A stretch of 64,000 nucleotides of DNA from Sporosarcina sp. NCCP-2716. GTDB taxonomy: Bacteria; Bacillota; Bacilli; Bacillales_A; Planococcaceae. This document shows positions 1 through 10,587 of this stretch, one piece after another (positions within the stretch are counted from its first letter, which is position 1; every line of letters begins with the position of its first letter). The notes beneath the pieces are model-generated. The model saw only the letters and a program-made list of their open reading frames with translations, had not been told where the DNA came from and made no database searches. The position numbers and the translations under genes are program-made. The stretch covers positions 307,967 through 371,966 of the forward strand of contig NZ_BRCF01000001.1 in NCBI RefSeq assembly GCF_023707985.1, read 5' to 3'.

Positions 1-623
1 GCATGAAAACCGTCCGGAAGACGACGTTGTTTGCCAGCAGGCTCGGCGTGGAAGTGCTGACACTCTATGCCTTCTCAACAGAAAACTGGAAGCGGCCAAA
101 ACGGGAGATCGACTTCCTCATGAAATTGCCAGGCGAGTTCCTGAGTACGTATCTGCCTGAACTGGTCGAAAATAATGTGAAAGTCGAAATGATCGGCAGT
201 GCCGATCTGCTGCCGGTCCATACGAAAGAGGCCATCGAACGGGCCATGCAGGAGACGTCTTCGAACGACGGAATGGTGCTCAACTTCGCGATGAACTACG
301 GCAGCCGCTTCGAAATTTCAGAAGCTGTCAAAAAGATCGCCGTCCAGCTGCAACAGGACGAACTGGCACTCAGTGAGATTACGGAAGAGACCGTCAGCAA
401 GGCGATGATGACCTGCCATTTGCCGGATCCAGATCTGCTGATCCGTACGAGCGGGGAAGTCCGTCTGTCGAATTTCATGCTCTGGCAGCTCGCTTACGCC
501 GAACTGGCCTTCACTGAAGTGCTGTGGCCGGATTTTGATGAGCATACGATGCTGACCATCATTGAAGATTATCAAAAACGCAGCAGACGATTTGGAAGTC
601 TCGAAGGGAATGAACTTACGTGA
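1..623 (+). CDS. uppS: Undecaprenyl diphosphate synthase (5'-truncated by window edge)
   Basis: Cis-prenyltransferase that condenses isopentenyl diphosphate onto farnesyl diphosphate to give the C55 lipid carrier for peptidoglycan and teichoic acid synthesis; cytoplasmic, membrane-associated. The signature RTSGEVRLSNF followed by WQLAYAELAF is clear near the C-terminus, as is LYAFSTENWKRP. The first in-frame ATG at position 3 is not the true start: it matches the internal Met of the family's HKEGM motif, and the two preceding bases fit the end of its Gly codon. The DGNGRWA region therefore lies off the window (about 45 residues missing). The stop overlaps the cdsA start by 4 nt, so the two are translationally coupled. 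Confidence 0.96.
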   Translation, partial: MKTVRKTTLFASRLGVEVLTLYAFSTENWKRPKREIDFLMKLPGEFLSTYLPELVENNVKVEMIGSADLLPVHTKEAIERAMQETSSNDGMVLNFAMNYGSRFEISEAVKKIAVQLQQDELALSEITEETVSKAMMTCHLPDPDLLIRTSGEVRLSNFMLWQLAYAELAFTEVLWPDFDEHTMLTIIEDYQKRSRRFGSLEGNELT

Positions 624-1414
624 AACAACGAATACTTACCGCAGTGATCGCAGCAGCGGTCTTCATTCCTTTTGTCATTACAGGGGGAGTGCCGTTTACA
701 CTGCTCGTCTATGCCATCGCGACCATCGGCCTGTATGAGCTGCTGAAGATGCAGTCGATCAGACTGGCATCCGCCGAAGGTGTGCTTGCGTGGCTCATGG
801 CTGCTGTCTTTCTGCTGCCGAAAAACACAGCGGACCGATGGCTCGGAGCGATCGGTTACACGAAATTGGATGCTGCATTCGTCATCATCCTGCTTTTATT
901 GATCTATACAGTTATCGTCAAGAACCGTTTTACATTTTCGGATGCCGCATTCTCCGTACTGGCCGCCTTTTACGTCGGGATGGGTTTCTACTTCCTCACC
1001 GCCACGAGGGAAGCTGGCCTCATCTTCATCATCTACGCACTGGTCGTTGTCTGGACGACGGACTCGGGTGCATATTTCGTCGGCCGCAAGCTCGGGAAGA
1101 CGAAACTGTGGCCCGACATTTCACCGAATAAGACGGTGGAAGGCTTTGTCGGCGGCATCATCAGTGCAGTCATCTTCGTCCTTATCTTCCAGCTCATCGA
1201 GCCGATCACCTCTTCATACCTTATACTGATCGGCATGACGATTCTCGCTTCGATTGTCGGCCAGCTGGGGGATTTGGTGGAATCTGCATTCAAAAGGACC
1301 TACAATGTAAAAGACTCCGGGAAACTTCTTCCCGGGCACGGCGGTATTCTGGACCGGTTCGACAGCCTGCTGTTTGTCCTGCCGCTGCTCCATCTGCTGC
1401 ACTTCGTTAGCTAA
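620..1414 (+). CDS. cdsA: Phosphatidate cytidylyltransferase
   Basis: Integral membrane enzyme that makes CDP-diacylglycerol from phosphatidate and CTP, the precursor for phosphatidylglycerol (see pgsA at 40675). The 264-aa protein is mostly hydrophobic helices. It ends with the CdsA signature: [14 protein letters not shown], then [13 protein letters not shown], which carries the metal-binding acidic residues. The GTG start overlaps the uppS stop (GTGA). It belongs to the uppS-cdsA-dxr-rseP run, the usual order in Firmicutes, linking isoprenoid carrier and phospholipid supply. Confidence 0.96.
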   Translation: MKQRILTAVIAAAVFIPFVITGGVPFTLLVYAIATIGLYELLKMQSIRLASAEGVLAWLMAAVFLLPKNTADRWLGAIGYTKLDAAFVIILLLLIYTVIVKNRFTFSDAAFSVLAAFYVGMGFYFLTATREAGLIFIIYALVVVWTTDSGAYFVGRKLGKTKLWPDISPNKTVEGFVGGIISAVIFVLIFQLIEPITSSYLILIGMTILASIVGQLGDLVESAFKRTYNVKDSGKLLPGHGGILDRFDSLLFVLPLLHLLHFVS

Positions 1415-1428
1415 TCGAAAGGGATGTT

Positions 1429-2583
1429 TTGACCATGAAGAAAAAGATCAGCCTGCTGGGAGCGACCGGTTCGATCGGTCTCCAGACAGTGGACGTCATC
1501 GGCGCCCATCCTGAACAGTTCGAGCTCACTGCGCTCTCAGCCGGACGCAATATCGGGAAAGTACGGGAAATCGCGGCGGCCTTCAGACCGCCGCTCATTT
1601 CGGTCATGGAAAAGAGTGACGCGGACACACTGCGTGCGGAATTCCCTGATATTACATTCGTCCATGGCGCAGAAGGTCTGGAAGAGGTTGCGGCCGGTTC
1701 GGGTGCTGATATCCTGCTGAACTCGGTGATCGGCAGTGTCGGCCTCAAGCCGACGCTCTCAGCAATCCGCGAAGGCATCGCCATCGCCATCGCCAACAAG
1801 GAAACGCTCGTTGCCGCGGGTGACGTCGTCATGGCGGAGGCGAGGAAGCGCAATGTGCCGATCCTGCCGGTGGACAGTGAACACTCCGCGCTGTTCCAGG
1901 CATTGAACGGGGAACAGCCGAAGTCGATCGAGCGGCTCATCCTGACCGCATCGGGCGGCAGCTTCCGCGACCTGACACGGGACCAGCTGCAGGGTGTGAC
2001 GCTGGAACAGGCGCTCGCCCACCCGAACTGGTCGATGGGAAACAAATTGACGATCGACTCCGCGACGATGTTCAACAAAGGGCTTGAAGTCATTGAAGCC
2101 CACCATTTATTCGACATGCCGTATGACCGGATCGACTGCCTGCTGCACAAGGAGAGCATCATCCATTCCATGATCGAATTCGAGGATACGAGCGTCATGG
2201 CGCAGCTCGGCTCTCCCGATATGCGCGTGCCGATCCAGTATGCACTGTCCTACCCTGAACGCATCCCGATGGCCAATCCCCAGCGCCTGAAACTGGAAGA
2301 GATTGCAACACTGCACTTCCAGGCGATGGATTATGAGCGGTTCAAAGCACTTGCCCTCGCCTATGAAGCGGGCCGCACTGGAGGCACGATGCCCGCGGCC
2401 ATGAATGCCGCGAACGAAGTGGCCGTCAGCCAGTTCCTTGCCGGCCGTATCCCGTTCGTGCGGATCGACGAACTCGTGGAACAGGCGATGGAACAGCATC
2501 AGACCGTGAAGGAAGCAACACTCGAGGCCATCCTGGAGACGGATGCGCACACTCGTCAAATCGTCCATTCCATGATAAAATAA
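1429..2583 (+). CDS. dxr: 1-deoxy-D-xylulose 5-phosphate reductoisomerase
   Basis: Second step of the MEP isoprenoid pathway: NADPH-dependent rearrangement and reduction of DXP to MEP. The N-terminal LLGATGSIG is the NADPH-binding motif; DSEHSA and [21 protein letters not shown] are the family's metal and substrate-binding segments. Start choice is uncertain: TTG at 1429 lies 5 nt from the AAAGGG site at 1418-1423, while ATG at 1435 (MKKKISLLG) better matches homologue N-termini but lies 11 nt away. It sits 14 nt after cdsA, consistent with one operon. Confidence 0.95.
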   Translation: MTMKKKISLLGATGSIGLQTVDVIGAHPEQFELTALSAGRNIGKVREIAAAFRPPLISVMEKSDADTLRAEFPDITFVHGAEGLEEVAAGSGADILLNSVIGSVGLKPTLSAIREGIAIAIANKETLVAAGDVVMAEARKRNVPILPVDSEHSALFQALNGEQPKSIERLILTASGGSFRDLTRDQLQGVTLEQALAHPNWSMGNKLTIDSATMFNKGLEVIEAHHLFDMPYDRIDCLLHKESIIHSMIEFEDTSVMAQLGSPDMRVPIQYALSYPERIPMANPQRLKLEEIATLHFQAMDYERFKALALAYEAGRTGGTMPAAMNAANEVAVSQFLAGRIPFVRIDELVEQAMEQHQTVKEATLEAILETDAHTRQIVHSMIK

Positions 2584-2628
2584 GGTATTTAGTACAGCGG
2601 CCTGTAGGGGCTGAAAAGGTGGGTATGA

Positions 2629-3888
2629 ATGGAGACAATCATTGCGTTTATCATAATTTTCGGTTCCTTGGTCTTTTTCCACGAATTCGGGCACTTCCTG
2701 TTCGCGAAAAAGGCGGGTATCATGGTGCGCGAATTTGCAATCGGCATGGGACCGAAGATCCTCGGCATTCAAAAAGGGGAAACCCTGTACACCATCCGTC
2801 TGCTGCCGCTAGGCGGATATGTCCGTATGGCCGGGGAGGACTTCGATACGGTCGAGCTGCTTCCCGGCTACCGGGTCGGTCTGATCCTGAACAGCAAGGA
2901 TGAAGTCACGAAGATCCACTTGAACTCGAATGTGTCCAATCCGGACGTCCTGTTCATCGAGACGGAAATAGCTGACCTGTCGGATGAGCTGTATATCAAA
3001 GGGTATGACGAGGATGAAAACCTCGTCCGTTTCCCGATTTCGAGAACAGCTGTCATCTACGAAAAAGGGGATAAGACGCTGATTGCGCCGAAAGACCGGC
3101 AGTTCGATTCGAAGCCGCTGCTCGGACGGTTCCTCACCATCCTGGCGGGACCTGTATTCAACTTCATCCTGGCGTTCTTCGTGTTCCTCGCACTCGGCCT
3201 GCTGAACGGGGTTCCGACGAACGAGCCGATCATCACGGAAGTGCAGAAGGACAGTCCGGCAGCCGCTTCCGGCATGCAGGCTGGCGACTTCGTCAAAGAA
3301 GCAGACGGCAAGGCAGTGCACAGCTGGACGGATTTCACACAGGAGATCCAGGACAGCCCGGGCCGCCAGATCACTATCAAAGTGGAACGCGGCGGCGAGC
3401 TGAAAGAGCTGCAGGTCACTCCGGATACGATGGAAGATGCCGGACAGTCATTCGGCCAGATCGGTGTTCTCTATACGAGTCCTGTTGAAAAGAACCCATT
3501 GAAAGCAATCGCATACGGCGCCCAGCAGACGTGGTTCTGGATCGCCAAGATCTTTGAACTCCTCGGCATGCTGCTGACAGGCAAGTTCACGCTCGATGCG
3601 CTGTCCGGACCGGTCGGCATTTACAAAGCGACCGAACAAGTCGCACAGTATGGCGTCTTCAACCTGATGAATTGGGCAGCCGTTCTGAGCATCAACCTCG
3701 GGATCATGAACCTGCTGCCGCTCCCTGCACTTGACGGCGGACGCCTGCTGTTCTTCCTGTTCGAAGCGGTACGCGGCCGGCCGATCGACCGCCAGAAAGA
3801 AGGGATGGTGCATTTCGTCGGCATCATGCTTCTTATGCTGCTCATGCTTGTCGTCACATGGAATGACATCCAGAAATTCTTTTTCTAA
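2629..3888 (+). CDS. rseP: Site-2 intramembrane metalloprotease RseP/RasP
   Basis: Polytopic zinc metalloprotease that cleaves membrane-embedded anti-sigma factors, FtsL and signal peptides. HEFGH near residue 19 in the first membrane helix is the HExxH zinc site, and LPALDGGR near residue 365 supplies the third ligand. A PDZ domain (roughly 195-265, with the SPAAASGMQAGD loop) precedes the last helices. The 419-aa length is normal. ATG 2629 follows AAAGGTGGG. Placement between dxr and proS is the standard Bacillales arrangement. Confidence 0.95.
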   Translation: METIIAFIIIFGSLVFFHEFGHFLFAKKAGIMVREFAIGMGPKILGIQKGETLYTIRLLPLGGYVRMAGEDFDTVELLPGYRVGLILNSKDEVTKIHLNSNVSNPDVLFIETEIADLSDELYIKGYDEDENLVRFPISRTAVIYEKGDKTLIAPKDRQFDSKPLLGRFLTILAGPVFNFILAFFVFLALGLLNGVPTNEPIITEVQKDSPAAASGMQAGDFVKEADGKAVHSWTDFTQEIQDSPGRQITIKVERGGELKELQVTPDTMEDAGQSFGQIGVLYTSPVEKNPLKAIAYGAQQTWFWIAKIFELLGMLLTGKFTLDALSGPVGIYKATEQVAQYGVFNLMNWAAVLSINLGIMNLLPLPALDGGRLLFFLFEAVRGRPIDRQKEGMVHFVGIMLLMLLMLVVTWNDIQKFFF

Positions 3889-3930
3889 GAGATACATTCC
3901 CCTTCTAGGGGCAGATGGAGGCGACACACG

Positions 3931-5532
3931 ATGAAACAATCAGGTGTTTTCATACCTGCTGCAGAATCACCGAATCACTGTGTGGCGGACCGGATACTGG
4001 CACGGGCGGGTTATGTGCAGGAAACATCGGAAGGTATGTATGCTTACTTTCCGCTTGCCGGTAAAGTGCTGGACAATATCAAGCAGATCATCCGCAGTGA
4101 TATGGAAGCGGCAGGCGTGTTGGAGGTCGACCTTCCGTACGAACAATTTGCACACGCATCCGGAAAATCCGATGAAATGATCTTCCTGTCCTTCATCGAA
4201 AAAGAAGTGATCTCTTCCGAACAGCTGCCGATCTCCGTGTTCCACATCAAACAGCACGTGCGCAGCGGTGAAAGGCTCGCGCCGGAGAACGGATTGCTCA
4301 GTGCGAAGGAATTCGCGCTGATGAGCGGATATTCCTTCCATACCGATACGGCCGAAGCGATCGATCACAGCTCCCTTCTGCACGGTGTGTTCTCAAGCAT
4401 CTTCAGTAAAATCGGCGTGCCGTTCAGTGTACTGCAGAGTGAGCAGGAAATCGGCATGAAGGCATATGAGTTCGTTGCGTTCCCCGATTGCGGCGATGAA
4501 TGGATCGCGAGGAACGAGAGCGGCACATACGTGGCGAAAGCGGAGCTCACGGAGGCGCTGCGGGAGGGCCATGACGCAGCGGTCAAACAGAAACCGGCTG
4601 AGAAAGCGGCCGGCTCCGGGCGGACGGGGGATCAGCTCGCTGAAGTTTTACGTATAGGCGCAGACCGGGTGATCCACTCGTATCTGTACGAAATCGACGG
4701 GGATCCTGCTGTCGTCCTCATCCGCGGTGACCGGAAGCTGAACGAGCTGAAGCTGCAGAAAGCATGCGGCGCCGCCTCGCTTATCAAATTGCCGGACGCT
4801 AACGTGAAAGAGGTACTCGGGACGGAGGCAGACACTCTCGGTCCAGTCCAGCTGCCATTCGGTTTCCGTGTGCTTGCCGATTACAGTGTGGAGACGGTCG
4901 TCAATGGACTGTGCGGGGCGAACGAAGCGGACACATTCCTGCTGAACGTCAACCCGGACAGGGATTTCACGGCGGATGAATACATGGATATCCGGCTGGT
5001 GACGGAAGGGGAGCCCTCTCCGGACGGAAACGGCACACTCGCTTTCTCGAAAGGGACGGTGTTCGCCCGGATACTCGACCCGAAGCCTGTCTTCAGTAAA
5101 ATCGATATTGCCGGCAAAGGGACCCTCGAGATTTCAACCGGGTATTCCTATATGGATCTCACCCGGCTGTTCGCTGTAACAGCCGAATATTACAGTGACG
5201 GACTCGGGCTGAAATGGCCGCTCCGTCTGGCGCCGTATGATGTGCACCTGCTGATCGATGATTATGAGGACGACACGCAGCGGCAGCTGGCGGAAGAATT
5301 GAATTCTGTTATGAACGGATACCGGTACAGGATTCTGTACGATGAACGGAATGTCAGTCTGGAAGAGAAGAAACGCACGTCCGATATGCTCGGCATCCCG
5401 GTGAAGATCACCGTCGCCAGCGAAGCGGCGGACGGTATGATCGAGGTCACCTACCGGAGCACAGGGGAAACACACCACTGGCGCAAAGAAGAGGTGACCG
5501 AGAAACTGCAGGAATTTTTCAGAACAGAGTAA
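3931..5532 (+). CDS. proS: Prolyl-tRNA synthetase homologue, catalytically degenerate
   Basis: The position (rseP-proS-polC), the 533-aa length and the overall fold match bacterial-type ProRS: N-terminal class II half, inserted editing domain (about 215-375) and C-terminal anticodon-binding domain from LAPYDVHLL (433). The key motifs are not conserved. Roughly 25-30 residues around the usual YGPELMRLKDR...GPTHEE segment are missing after residue 80. The motif 2 FRDE...RPRFG is here HVRSGERLAPENG (109-121). The motif 3 GCYGIGVSR is here GYSYMDLTR (404-412). The GTKYS proline-pocket segment is DPKPVFS. The editing-domain Lys (IKSVLFK-like) and the GDHH histidines appear lost (IHSYLYE, EADTFLL). 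There is no frameshift or stop. It is a likely pseudo-synthetase, which would require another proS elsewhere; conventional annotation would simply call it proS. Confidence 0.8.
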   Translation: MKQSGVFIPAAESPNHCVADRILARAGYVQETSEGMYAYFPLAGKVLDNIKQIIRSDMEAAGVLEVDLPYEQFAHASGKSDEMIFLSFIEKEVISSEQLPISVFHIKQHVRSGERLAPENGLLSAKEFALMSGYSFHTDTAEAIDHSSLLHGVFSSIFSKIGVPFSVLQSEQEIGMKAYEFVAFPDCGDEWIARNESGTYVAKAELTEALREGHDAAVKQKPAEKAAGSGRTGDQLAEVLRIGADRVIHSYLYEIDGDPAVVLIRGDRKLNELKLQKACGAASLIKLPDANVKEVLGTEADTLGPVQLPFGFRVLADYSVETVVNGLCGANEADTFLLNVNPDRDFTADEYMDIRLVTEGEPSPDGNGTLAFSKGTVFARILDPKPVFSKIDIAGKGTLEISTGYSYMDLTRLFAVTAEYYSDGLGLKWPLRLAPYDVHLLIDDYEDDTQRQLAEELNSVMNGYRYRILYDERNVSLEEKKRTSDMLGIPVKITVASEAADGMIEVTYRSTGETHHWRKEEVTEKLQEFFRTE

Positions 5533-5539
5533 AGTCATG

Positions 5540-5575
5540 GGAAGGCCGGATTCCGGTCCTTCCTTTCTTTTTCGG
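5540..5575 (+). terminator. Terminator between proS homologue and polC
   Basis: GGAAGGCCGG and CCGGTCCTTCC pair as a 10-bp stem with one bulged T and a 3-nt loop, followed by a pyrimidine-rich tract (TTTCTTTTTC). It starts about 8 nt after the proS stop, so polC may be separately expressed or receive read-through. Confidence 0.75.
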
Positions 5576-5589
5576 GAAAGGGGACAATT

Positions 5590-8500
5590 ATGGACGCTAC
5601 AACGAAGATGTCAATGCTGCTGCAGCAGATCGGACTGACGGAAGATGCAGTCGCTGCTCATTTCCATCATGCGGAACTGGAACGTGTGGATATCTACAAG
5701 AAATCCAGGGTCTGGCAGTTTGCAGTGACGCTGGACGAACCGCTGCCGTTTGAAGTATACACCTTGTTCCGCAAGCGGGTGAGTGAAGCGTTTTCCGCCA
5801 TCGCTGCCGTCCGTCTGCACATTTCGTCACGGAACCGGCCGGCGGATGCAGGCAAAGTGACCGCCTACTGGCCGGCCGTGATGGACGAACTCGGGGATAT
5901 TTCACCTCCGCTGCGCGAAGCGCTGACGGCACGGGAGCCTGAGCTGACAGGCGACAAACTGTCCGTCTGCTGCGTGAACGAAGTCCAGCAGCGGACACTG
6001 AAGAACAAATACGGCCAGCTGATTTCGAACGCCTTCGAGTCATTCGGTTTTGCGGGCATTTATCCTGAGTTCCTGCTTTCCGAGGTTCCTGAGGAGAAAC
6101 AGCAGGCGGAAGCCGCGTTTTTCGAAGAACGGAAGGCGGAAGAGGAAGCCTATGCCCAAAAAGCATTGGAAGCGATGCAGCAGCGGGATACGGCGAAGAA
6201 AGAAGGCGGCACCGCCCCGAGCGGTCCGATCTCCCTCGGCACGGCGATCCGCCACGACGAACCGATGGTCAGCATCCGCGAGATCCAGGATGAAGAGCGG
6301 CGCATCACGATCGAAGGGTTCGTGTTCGATGCGGAAGTCCGCGAACTGCGAAGCGGCCGTTCCCTGCTGACACTGAAAGTCACCGACTATACGGACTCCA
6401 TCCTCGTGAAGATGTTCTCCCGGGATAACGAAGACGCAGAGCTGATGAAGGCACTGACGAAGGGCAAATGGGTCCGTGCACGCGGCAGCATCCAGAACGA
6501 CACATTCGTCCGCGACCTCATCATGATGGCGCAGGATATCATGGAGGTTGCTCCTGTCGTGCGGAAAGACAAGTCACCTGACGGCCGGAAGCGCGCCGAA
6601 TTACATACCCATACGAAATTGAGCCAGATGGATGGGGTGTCTTCTGCAGCAGCGCTCGTCGAGCAGGCTGGAAAATGGGGGCTGCCGGCAATCGCCATAA
6701 CGGACCATGCCAATGTCCAGGCGTTCCCGGAAGCGTACAATGCAGGAAGGAAGCACGGCGTCAAAGTGCTGTTCGGGCTGGAAGCGAATCTGGTGGACGA
6801 CGGCGTGCCGATCGTCTACGACGAACAGCACCGTCTGCTTGAGGACGATACGTATACTGTTTTCGACGTGGAGACGACCGGCCTTTCCGCTGTCTATGAC
6901 ACGGTCATCGAGCTGGCAGCAGTCCGTGTCCGCAATGGGGAGATCATCGACCGATTCGAGCGGTTCGCCAATCCCCATCATCCGCTGTCCTCCACGACGA
7001 CTGAACTGACAGGCATCACGGATGATATGGTGAAAGATGCACCGGAAGTGGCGGACGTCATGAAGGACTTCATCGAATTCATCGGTGACTCCATCCTCGT
7101 AGCCCATAACGCATCTTTCGACATGGGCTTTTTCTATGAATCATGCAAGAAAGCCGGAATCGAAACGGTGAACCACCCGGCCATCGATACGCTCGAACTC
7201 GCCCGCATGCTGTATCCGGAACTCCGGAACCACCGCCTCAACACACTTGCGAAAAAGTTCGGCATCGAACTGACCCAGCATCACCGCGCGATCTATGACA
7301 CGGAAGCGACAGCCCACTTGTTCCTCCGGCTCATGAAAGATGCCGAGGAGAAAGGGATCGCCTATCTGGACGACTTCAACAAGAATGTCGGTGAGGGCGA
7401 TGCCTACAAACGCTCCCGCCCGTCCCACTGCACTCTTCTTGCCACGACGGATGAAGGGCTGAAGAACCTCTTCAAGCTCGTCTCCTATTCCCACATGGAT
7501 TATTTCTACCGCGTGCCGCGGATTCCGCGATCGCTGCTCGTCAAGCACCGGAAAGGGCTGCTCGTCGGTTCCGGATGCGACAAAGGGGAAGTGTTCGAAG
7601 CGCTCATGCAGAAGTCACTGGAAGAAGCGGAAGAAGTCGCGTCATTCTATGATTACCTCGAACTCCATCCGAAACCGGTATACAGTCATCTGATCGAACT
7701 CGAACTGATACGCGATGAATGGAACCTGGAAGACATCATGCGGAAGATGGTCAAGCTCGGCAAGAAGACAGGGCTCCCTGTTGTCGCGACCGGCAACGTC
7801 CACTATGTCGATCCGACAGACGCTTCCTACCGGGAAGTGCTCGTCCGCTCCCAGGGCGGCGCGAACCCGATGAACCGCCACAGTCTGCCGGCTGTCCATT
7901 TCCGCACGACCGATGAGATGCTCGAAGAGTTTGCGTTCCTAGGGCCGGAAACGGCGGAGAAGATCGTCATCGACAACAGTCTGGCAATCGTCGACCGGGT
8001 CGGGGATGTCAAGCCGATCAAAGACGACTTGTATCCGCCGCATATCGAAGGGTCGGAAGAGGAAGTCCGGTCACTGACCTATACGATGGCCCACGAGATT
8101 TACGGGGAGAAACTGCCTGACATCGTCGAGGCGCGTATCGAGAAAGAGCTGAAGTCGATCATCGGCAACGGGTTTGCCGTCATCTACCTGATCTCGCATA
8201 AGCTCGTGAAGAAGTCGCTGGACGACGGTTATCTCGTCGGCTCGCGGGGATCGGTCGGCTCGTCACTCGTCGCCACCATGATGGAAATCACGGAAGTCAA
8301 CCCGATGCCGCCCCATTACATCTGTCCGTCGTGCAAACAGGCGGAATTCTTCTCAGACGGCTCGGTCGGTTCCGGCTTCGACCTGCCAGACAAGGAATGT
8401 CCCGCGTGCCATGTCCCTTATCGGAAAGACGGGCATGACATCCCGTTCGAGACATTCCTCGGCTTCAACGGGGACAAAGTGCCGGATATCGACTTGAACT

Positions 8501-9903
8501 TCAGCGGTGAATACCAGGCGCATGCCCACAACTATACGAAAGAGCTGTTCGGTGAGGACTATGTGTACCGTGCGGGGACGATCGGAACAGTTGCGGAAAA
8601 GACCGCCTACGGCTATGTCCGGGGGTACATGAACGACAACGGACTGAACTTGCGCGGCGCGGAGATCGACCGGCTCGTCCAGGGGTGTACCGGCGTCAAA
8701 CGGAATACCGGACAGCACCCGGGCGGCATCATCGTCGTCCCGGACCATATGGAGATCTTCGACTTCACGCCGATCCAGTATCCGGCGGATGACGTCGGAA
8801 GCAGCTGGAAGACGACCCACTTCGACTTCCACTCGATCGACAACAACTTGCTGAAACTCGATATACTCGGGCACGATGACCCGACGATGATCAAAATGCT
8901 CGAAGATCTGTCAGGGATCGATCCAAAGACGATCCCGCCGGACGATGCAGGCGTCATGTCGCTGTTCAGCGGCACGGAGTCGCTCGGTGTCACGGAAGAA
9001 CAGATCAACTGCAAGACCGGTACTCTTGGTGTTCCAGAGTTCGGGACCCGGTTCGTCCGGCAGATGCTCGAAGAGACGAAGCCGGCAACGTTCTCCGAGC
9101 TCATCCAGATATCAGGCCTGTCGCACGGCACGGATGTCTGGCTCGGCAATGCCCAGGAACTGATCCAGAACAAGACGTGCGTGCTGGCCGAAGTGATCGG
9201 CTGCCGGGACGATATCATGGTCTACCTCATCTATCAGGGGCTCGAACCGGCGATCGCCTTCAAGATCATGGAATCCGTCCGGAAAGGGAAAGGGCTGACA
9301 CCGGAATTCGAGGAAGAGATGAAGAAGAACAAAGTCCCGGCCTGGTACATCGCCTCCTGTAAAAAGATCAAGTACATGTTCCCGAAAGCGCACGCAGCCG
9401 CATACGTACTCATGGCACTGCGTATCGCATATTTCAAAGTGCACCATCCGATCATGTACTATGCGGCCTATTTCACGGTCCGGGCGACCGATTATGATTT
9501 GGCCACGATGATCAAAGGACCGGCATCCATCCGCGCGTCCATCAAGGAGATATACGACAAAGGGCTCGACGCGTCACCGAAGGAGAAGAGCTTGGTGACG
9601 GTGCTCGAGATCGCACTGGAAATGTGCGAACGCGGGTATTCGTTCGCAAAGCCGGACCTGTACAAGTCCTCCGCAGCGGAGTTCATCATCGAAGGGAACA
9701 CTCTCATCCCGCCGTTCAACGCCATCCCTTCCCTCGGGACGAACGTGGCGAAAACGATTGTAGAAGTGCGGGAAGACGGCGAATTCCTTTCGAAAGAGGA
9801 CTTGCAGCGGCGGGGCCGTGTCTCGAAGACGATTACGGAATACATGGACAGCCTCGGCTGCCTCGAAGGCCTCCCGGAGATGAACCAGCTCTCCCTGTTC
9901 TGA
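5590..9903 (+). CDS. polC: DNA polymerase III alpha subunit, PolC type
   Basis: Replicative polymerase of low-GC Gram-positives, with built-in 3'-5' proofreading. The 1437-aa length is the usual one. Order: N-terminal domain, OB fold (about 225-325), PHP segment beginning [13 protein letters not shown], inserted DnaQ-like exonuclease with FDVETTGL and [11 protein letters not shown], second PHP part, zinc-binding CPSC...CPAC pair (about 912-940), and the polymerase palm with [12 protein letters not shown] carrying the catalytic aspartates. All key motifs look intact, in contrast to the upstream proS homologue. Confidence 0.98.
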   Translation: MDATTKMSMLLQQIGLTEDAVAAHFHHAELERVDIYKKSRVWQFAVTLDEPLPFEVYTLFRKRVSEAFSAIAAVRLHISSRNRPADAGKVTAYWPAVMDELGDISPPLREALTAREPELTGDKLSVCCVNEVQQRTLKNKYGQLISNAFESFGFAGIYPEFLLSEVPEEKQQAEAAFFEERKAEEEAYAQKALEAMQQRDTAKKEGGTAPSGPISLGTAIRHDEPMVSIREIQDEERRITIEGFVFDAEVRELRSGRSLLTLKVTDYTDSILVKMFSRDNEDAELMKALTKGKWVRARGSIQNDTFVRDLIMMAQDIMEVAPVVRKDKSPDGRKRAELHTHTKLSQMDGVSSAAALVEQAGKWGLPAIAITDHANVQAFPEAYNAGRKHGVKVLFGLEANLVDDGVPIVYDEQHRLLEDDTYTVFDVETTGLSAVYDTVIELAAVRVRNGEIIDRFERFANPHHPLSSTTTELTGITDDMVKDAPEVADVMKDFIEFIGDSILVAHNASFDMGFFYESCKKAGIETVNHPAIDTLELARMLYPELRNHRLNTLAKKFGIELTQHHRAIYDTEATAHLFLRLMKDAEEKGIAYLDDFNKNVGEGDAYKRSRPSHCTLLATTDEGLKNLFKLVSYSHMDYFYRVPRIPRSLLVKHRKGLLVGSGCDKGEVFEALMQKSLEEAEEVASFYDYLELHPKPVYSHLIELELIRDEWNLEDIMRKMVKLGKKTGLPVVATGNVHYVDPTDASYREVLVRSQGGANPMNRHSLPAVHFRTTDEMLEEFAFLGPETAEKIVIDNSLAIVDRVGDVKPIKDDLYPPHIEGSEEEVRSLTYTMAHEIYGEKLPDIVEARIEKELKSIIGNGFAVIYLISHKLVKKSLDDGYLVGSRGSVGSSLVATMMEITEVNPMPPHYICPSCKQAEFFSDGSVGSGFDLPDKECPACHVPYRKDGHDIPFETFLGFNGDKVPDIDLNFSGEYQAHAHNYTKELFGEDYVYRAGTIGTVAEKTAYGYVRGYMNDNGLNLRGAEIDRLVQGCTGVKRNTGQHPGGIIVVPDHMEIFDFTPIQYPADDVGSSWKTTHFDFHSIDNNLLKLDILGHDDPTMIKMLEDLSGIDPKTIPPDDAGVMSLFSGTESLGVTEEQINCKTGTLGVPEFGTRFVRQMLEETKPATFSELIQISGLSHGTDVWLGNAQELIQNKTCVLAEVIGCRDDIMVYLIYQGLEPAIAFKIMESVRKGKGLTPEFEEEMKKNKVPAWYIASCKKIKYMFPKAHAAAYVLMALRIAYFKVHHPIMYYAAYFTVRATDYDLATMIKGPASIRASIKEIYDKGLDASPKEKSLVTVLEIALEMCERGYSFAKPDLYKSSAAEFIIEGNTLIPPFNAIPSLGTNVAKTIVEVREDGEFLSKEDLQRRGRVSKTITEYMDSLGCLEGLPEMNQLSLF

Positions 9904-9949
9904 TTTCACGGAATGCAGAGGGGCAGGATCGGGCAGCGGCCTGTAACAT

Positions 9950-9978
9950 TTGCGGCAAGCGGCAGTCTGTGGTATAAT
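9950..9978 (+). promoter_or_regulatory. SigA promoter of the rimP-nusA-infB operon
   Basis: TTGCGG (9950-9955), a 17-bp spacer and a perfect TATAAT (9973-9978), about 100 bp before rimP. It gives a leader of roughly 100 nt that contains the hairpin at 10007-10034. Confidence 0.8.
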
Positions 9979-10006
9979 AGTTGTAACTTTTGCTATAGTT
10001 TCACGC

Positions 10007-10034
10007 GAAAAGAGTGGGAATCCCCGCTCTTTTC
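10007..10034 (+). terminator. Leader hairpin/attenuator before rimP
   Basis: GAAAAGAGTGGG pairs with CCCGCTCTTTTC (one T-G wobble) around the loop AATC, about 20-25 nt after the predicted transcription start. Only a weak U-tract (CTGTTGTTT) follows. It looks like an intrinsic terminator in the operon leader. B. subtilis NusA has been reported to regulate its own operon through a leader terminator, so an autoregulatory attenuator is plausible here. Confidence 0.6.
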
Positions 10035-10086
10035 TGTTGTTTACTGTGAGTTGCAGGCAAATTACAACTTGTGAGGGAGGGGTAAA

Positions 10087-10563
10087 ATGAGTAAAGTAAT
10101 TGAACAAGTCGAGGAATTAGCACTTCCCGTTGTTCAGGAACTCGGTCTGGAGCTTGTCGACATCGAATTCCTGAAAGAAGGCCGCGATTGGTTTTTGCGT
10201 GTTTACATCGACACACCGGAAGGTAATATCGATATCGACCAGTGTGCGCAGGTGAGCGAACGCCTCAGTGAAGAACTCGACCGGACGGATCCGATCCCGC
10301 AAAACTATTTCCTGGAAGTGTCTTCCCCGGGAGCCGAACGTCCGCTCAAGAAAGAAGAGGACTACGAAAAAGCGGTCGGCCGTTATATCTATGTGAAAAC
10401 ATACGAACCGGTGGACGGCATGAAGGAGTTCGAAGGACATCTGATCGCCAACGCGCCGGATGTTCTCGAAATGCAGATCCGCATTAAAACACGGACTTTG
10501 ACAGTCAGCATTGCAAAAGACAAAATTGCGGTCGCACGATACGCAATCGACTTTTCGGCATAA
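10087..10563 (+). CDS. rimP: Ribosome maturation factor RimP
   Basis: Assists maturation of the 30S subunit. The 158-aa protein has the family hallmarks GLELVDIEFLKEGRDWFLRVYID in the N-terminal half and EVSSPGAERPL (about 75-90) before the C-terminal SH3-like domain. ATG 10087 follows GAGGGAGGGG. It is the first gene of the operon and lies 24 nt from nusA, as in B. subtilis (ylxS-nusA). Confidence 0.96.
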   Translation: MSKVIEQVEELALPVVQELGLELVDIEFLKEGRDWFLRVYIDTPEGNIDIDQCAQVSERLSEELDRTDPIPQNYFLEVSSPGAERPLKKEEDYEKAVGRYIYVKTYEPVDGMKEFEGHLIANAPDVLEMQIRIKTRTLTVSIAKDKIAVARYAIDFSA

Positions 10564-10587
10564 TCGAACCAATCAGGAGTGATGAAG

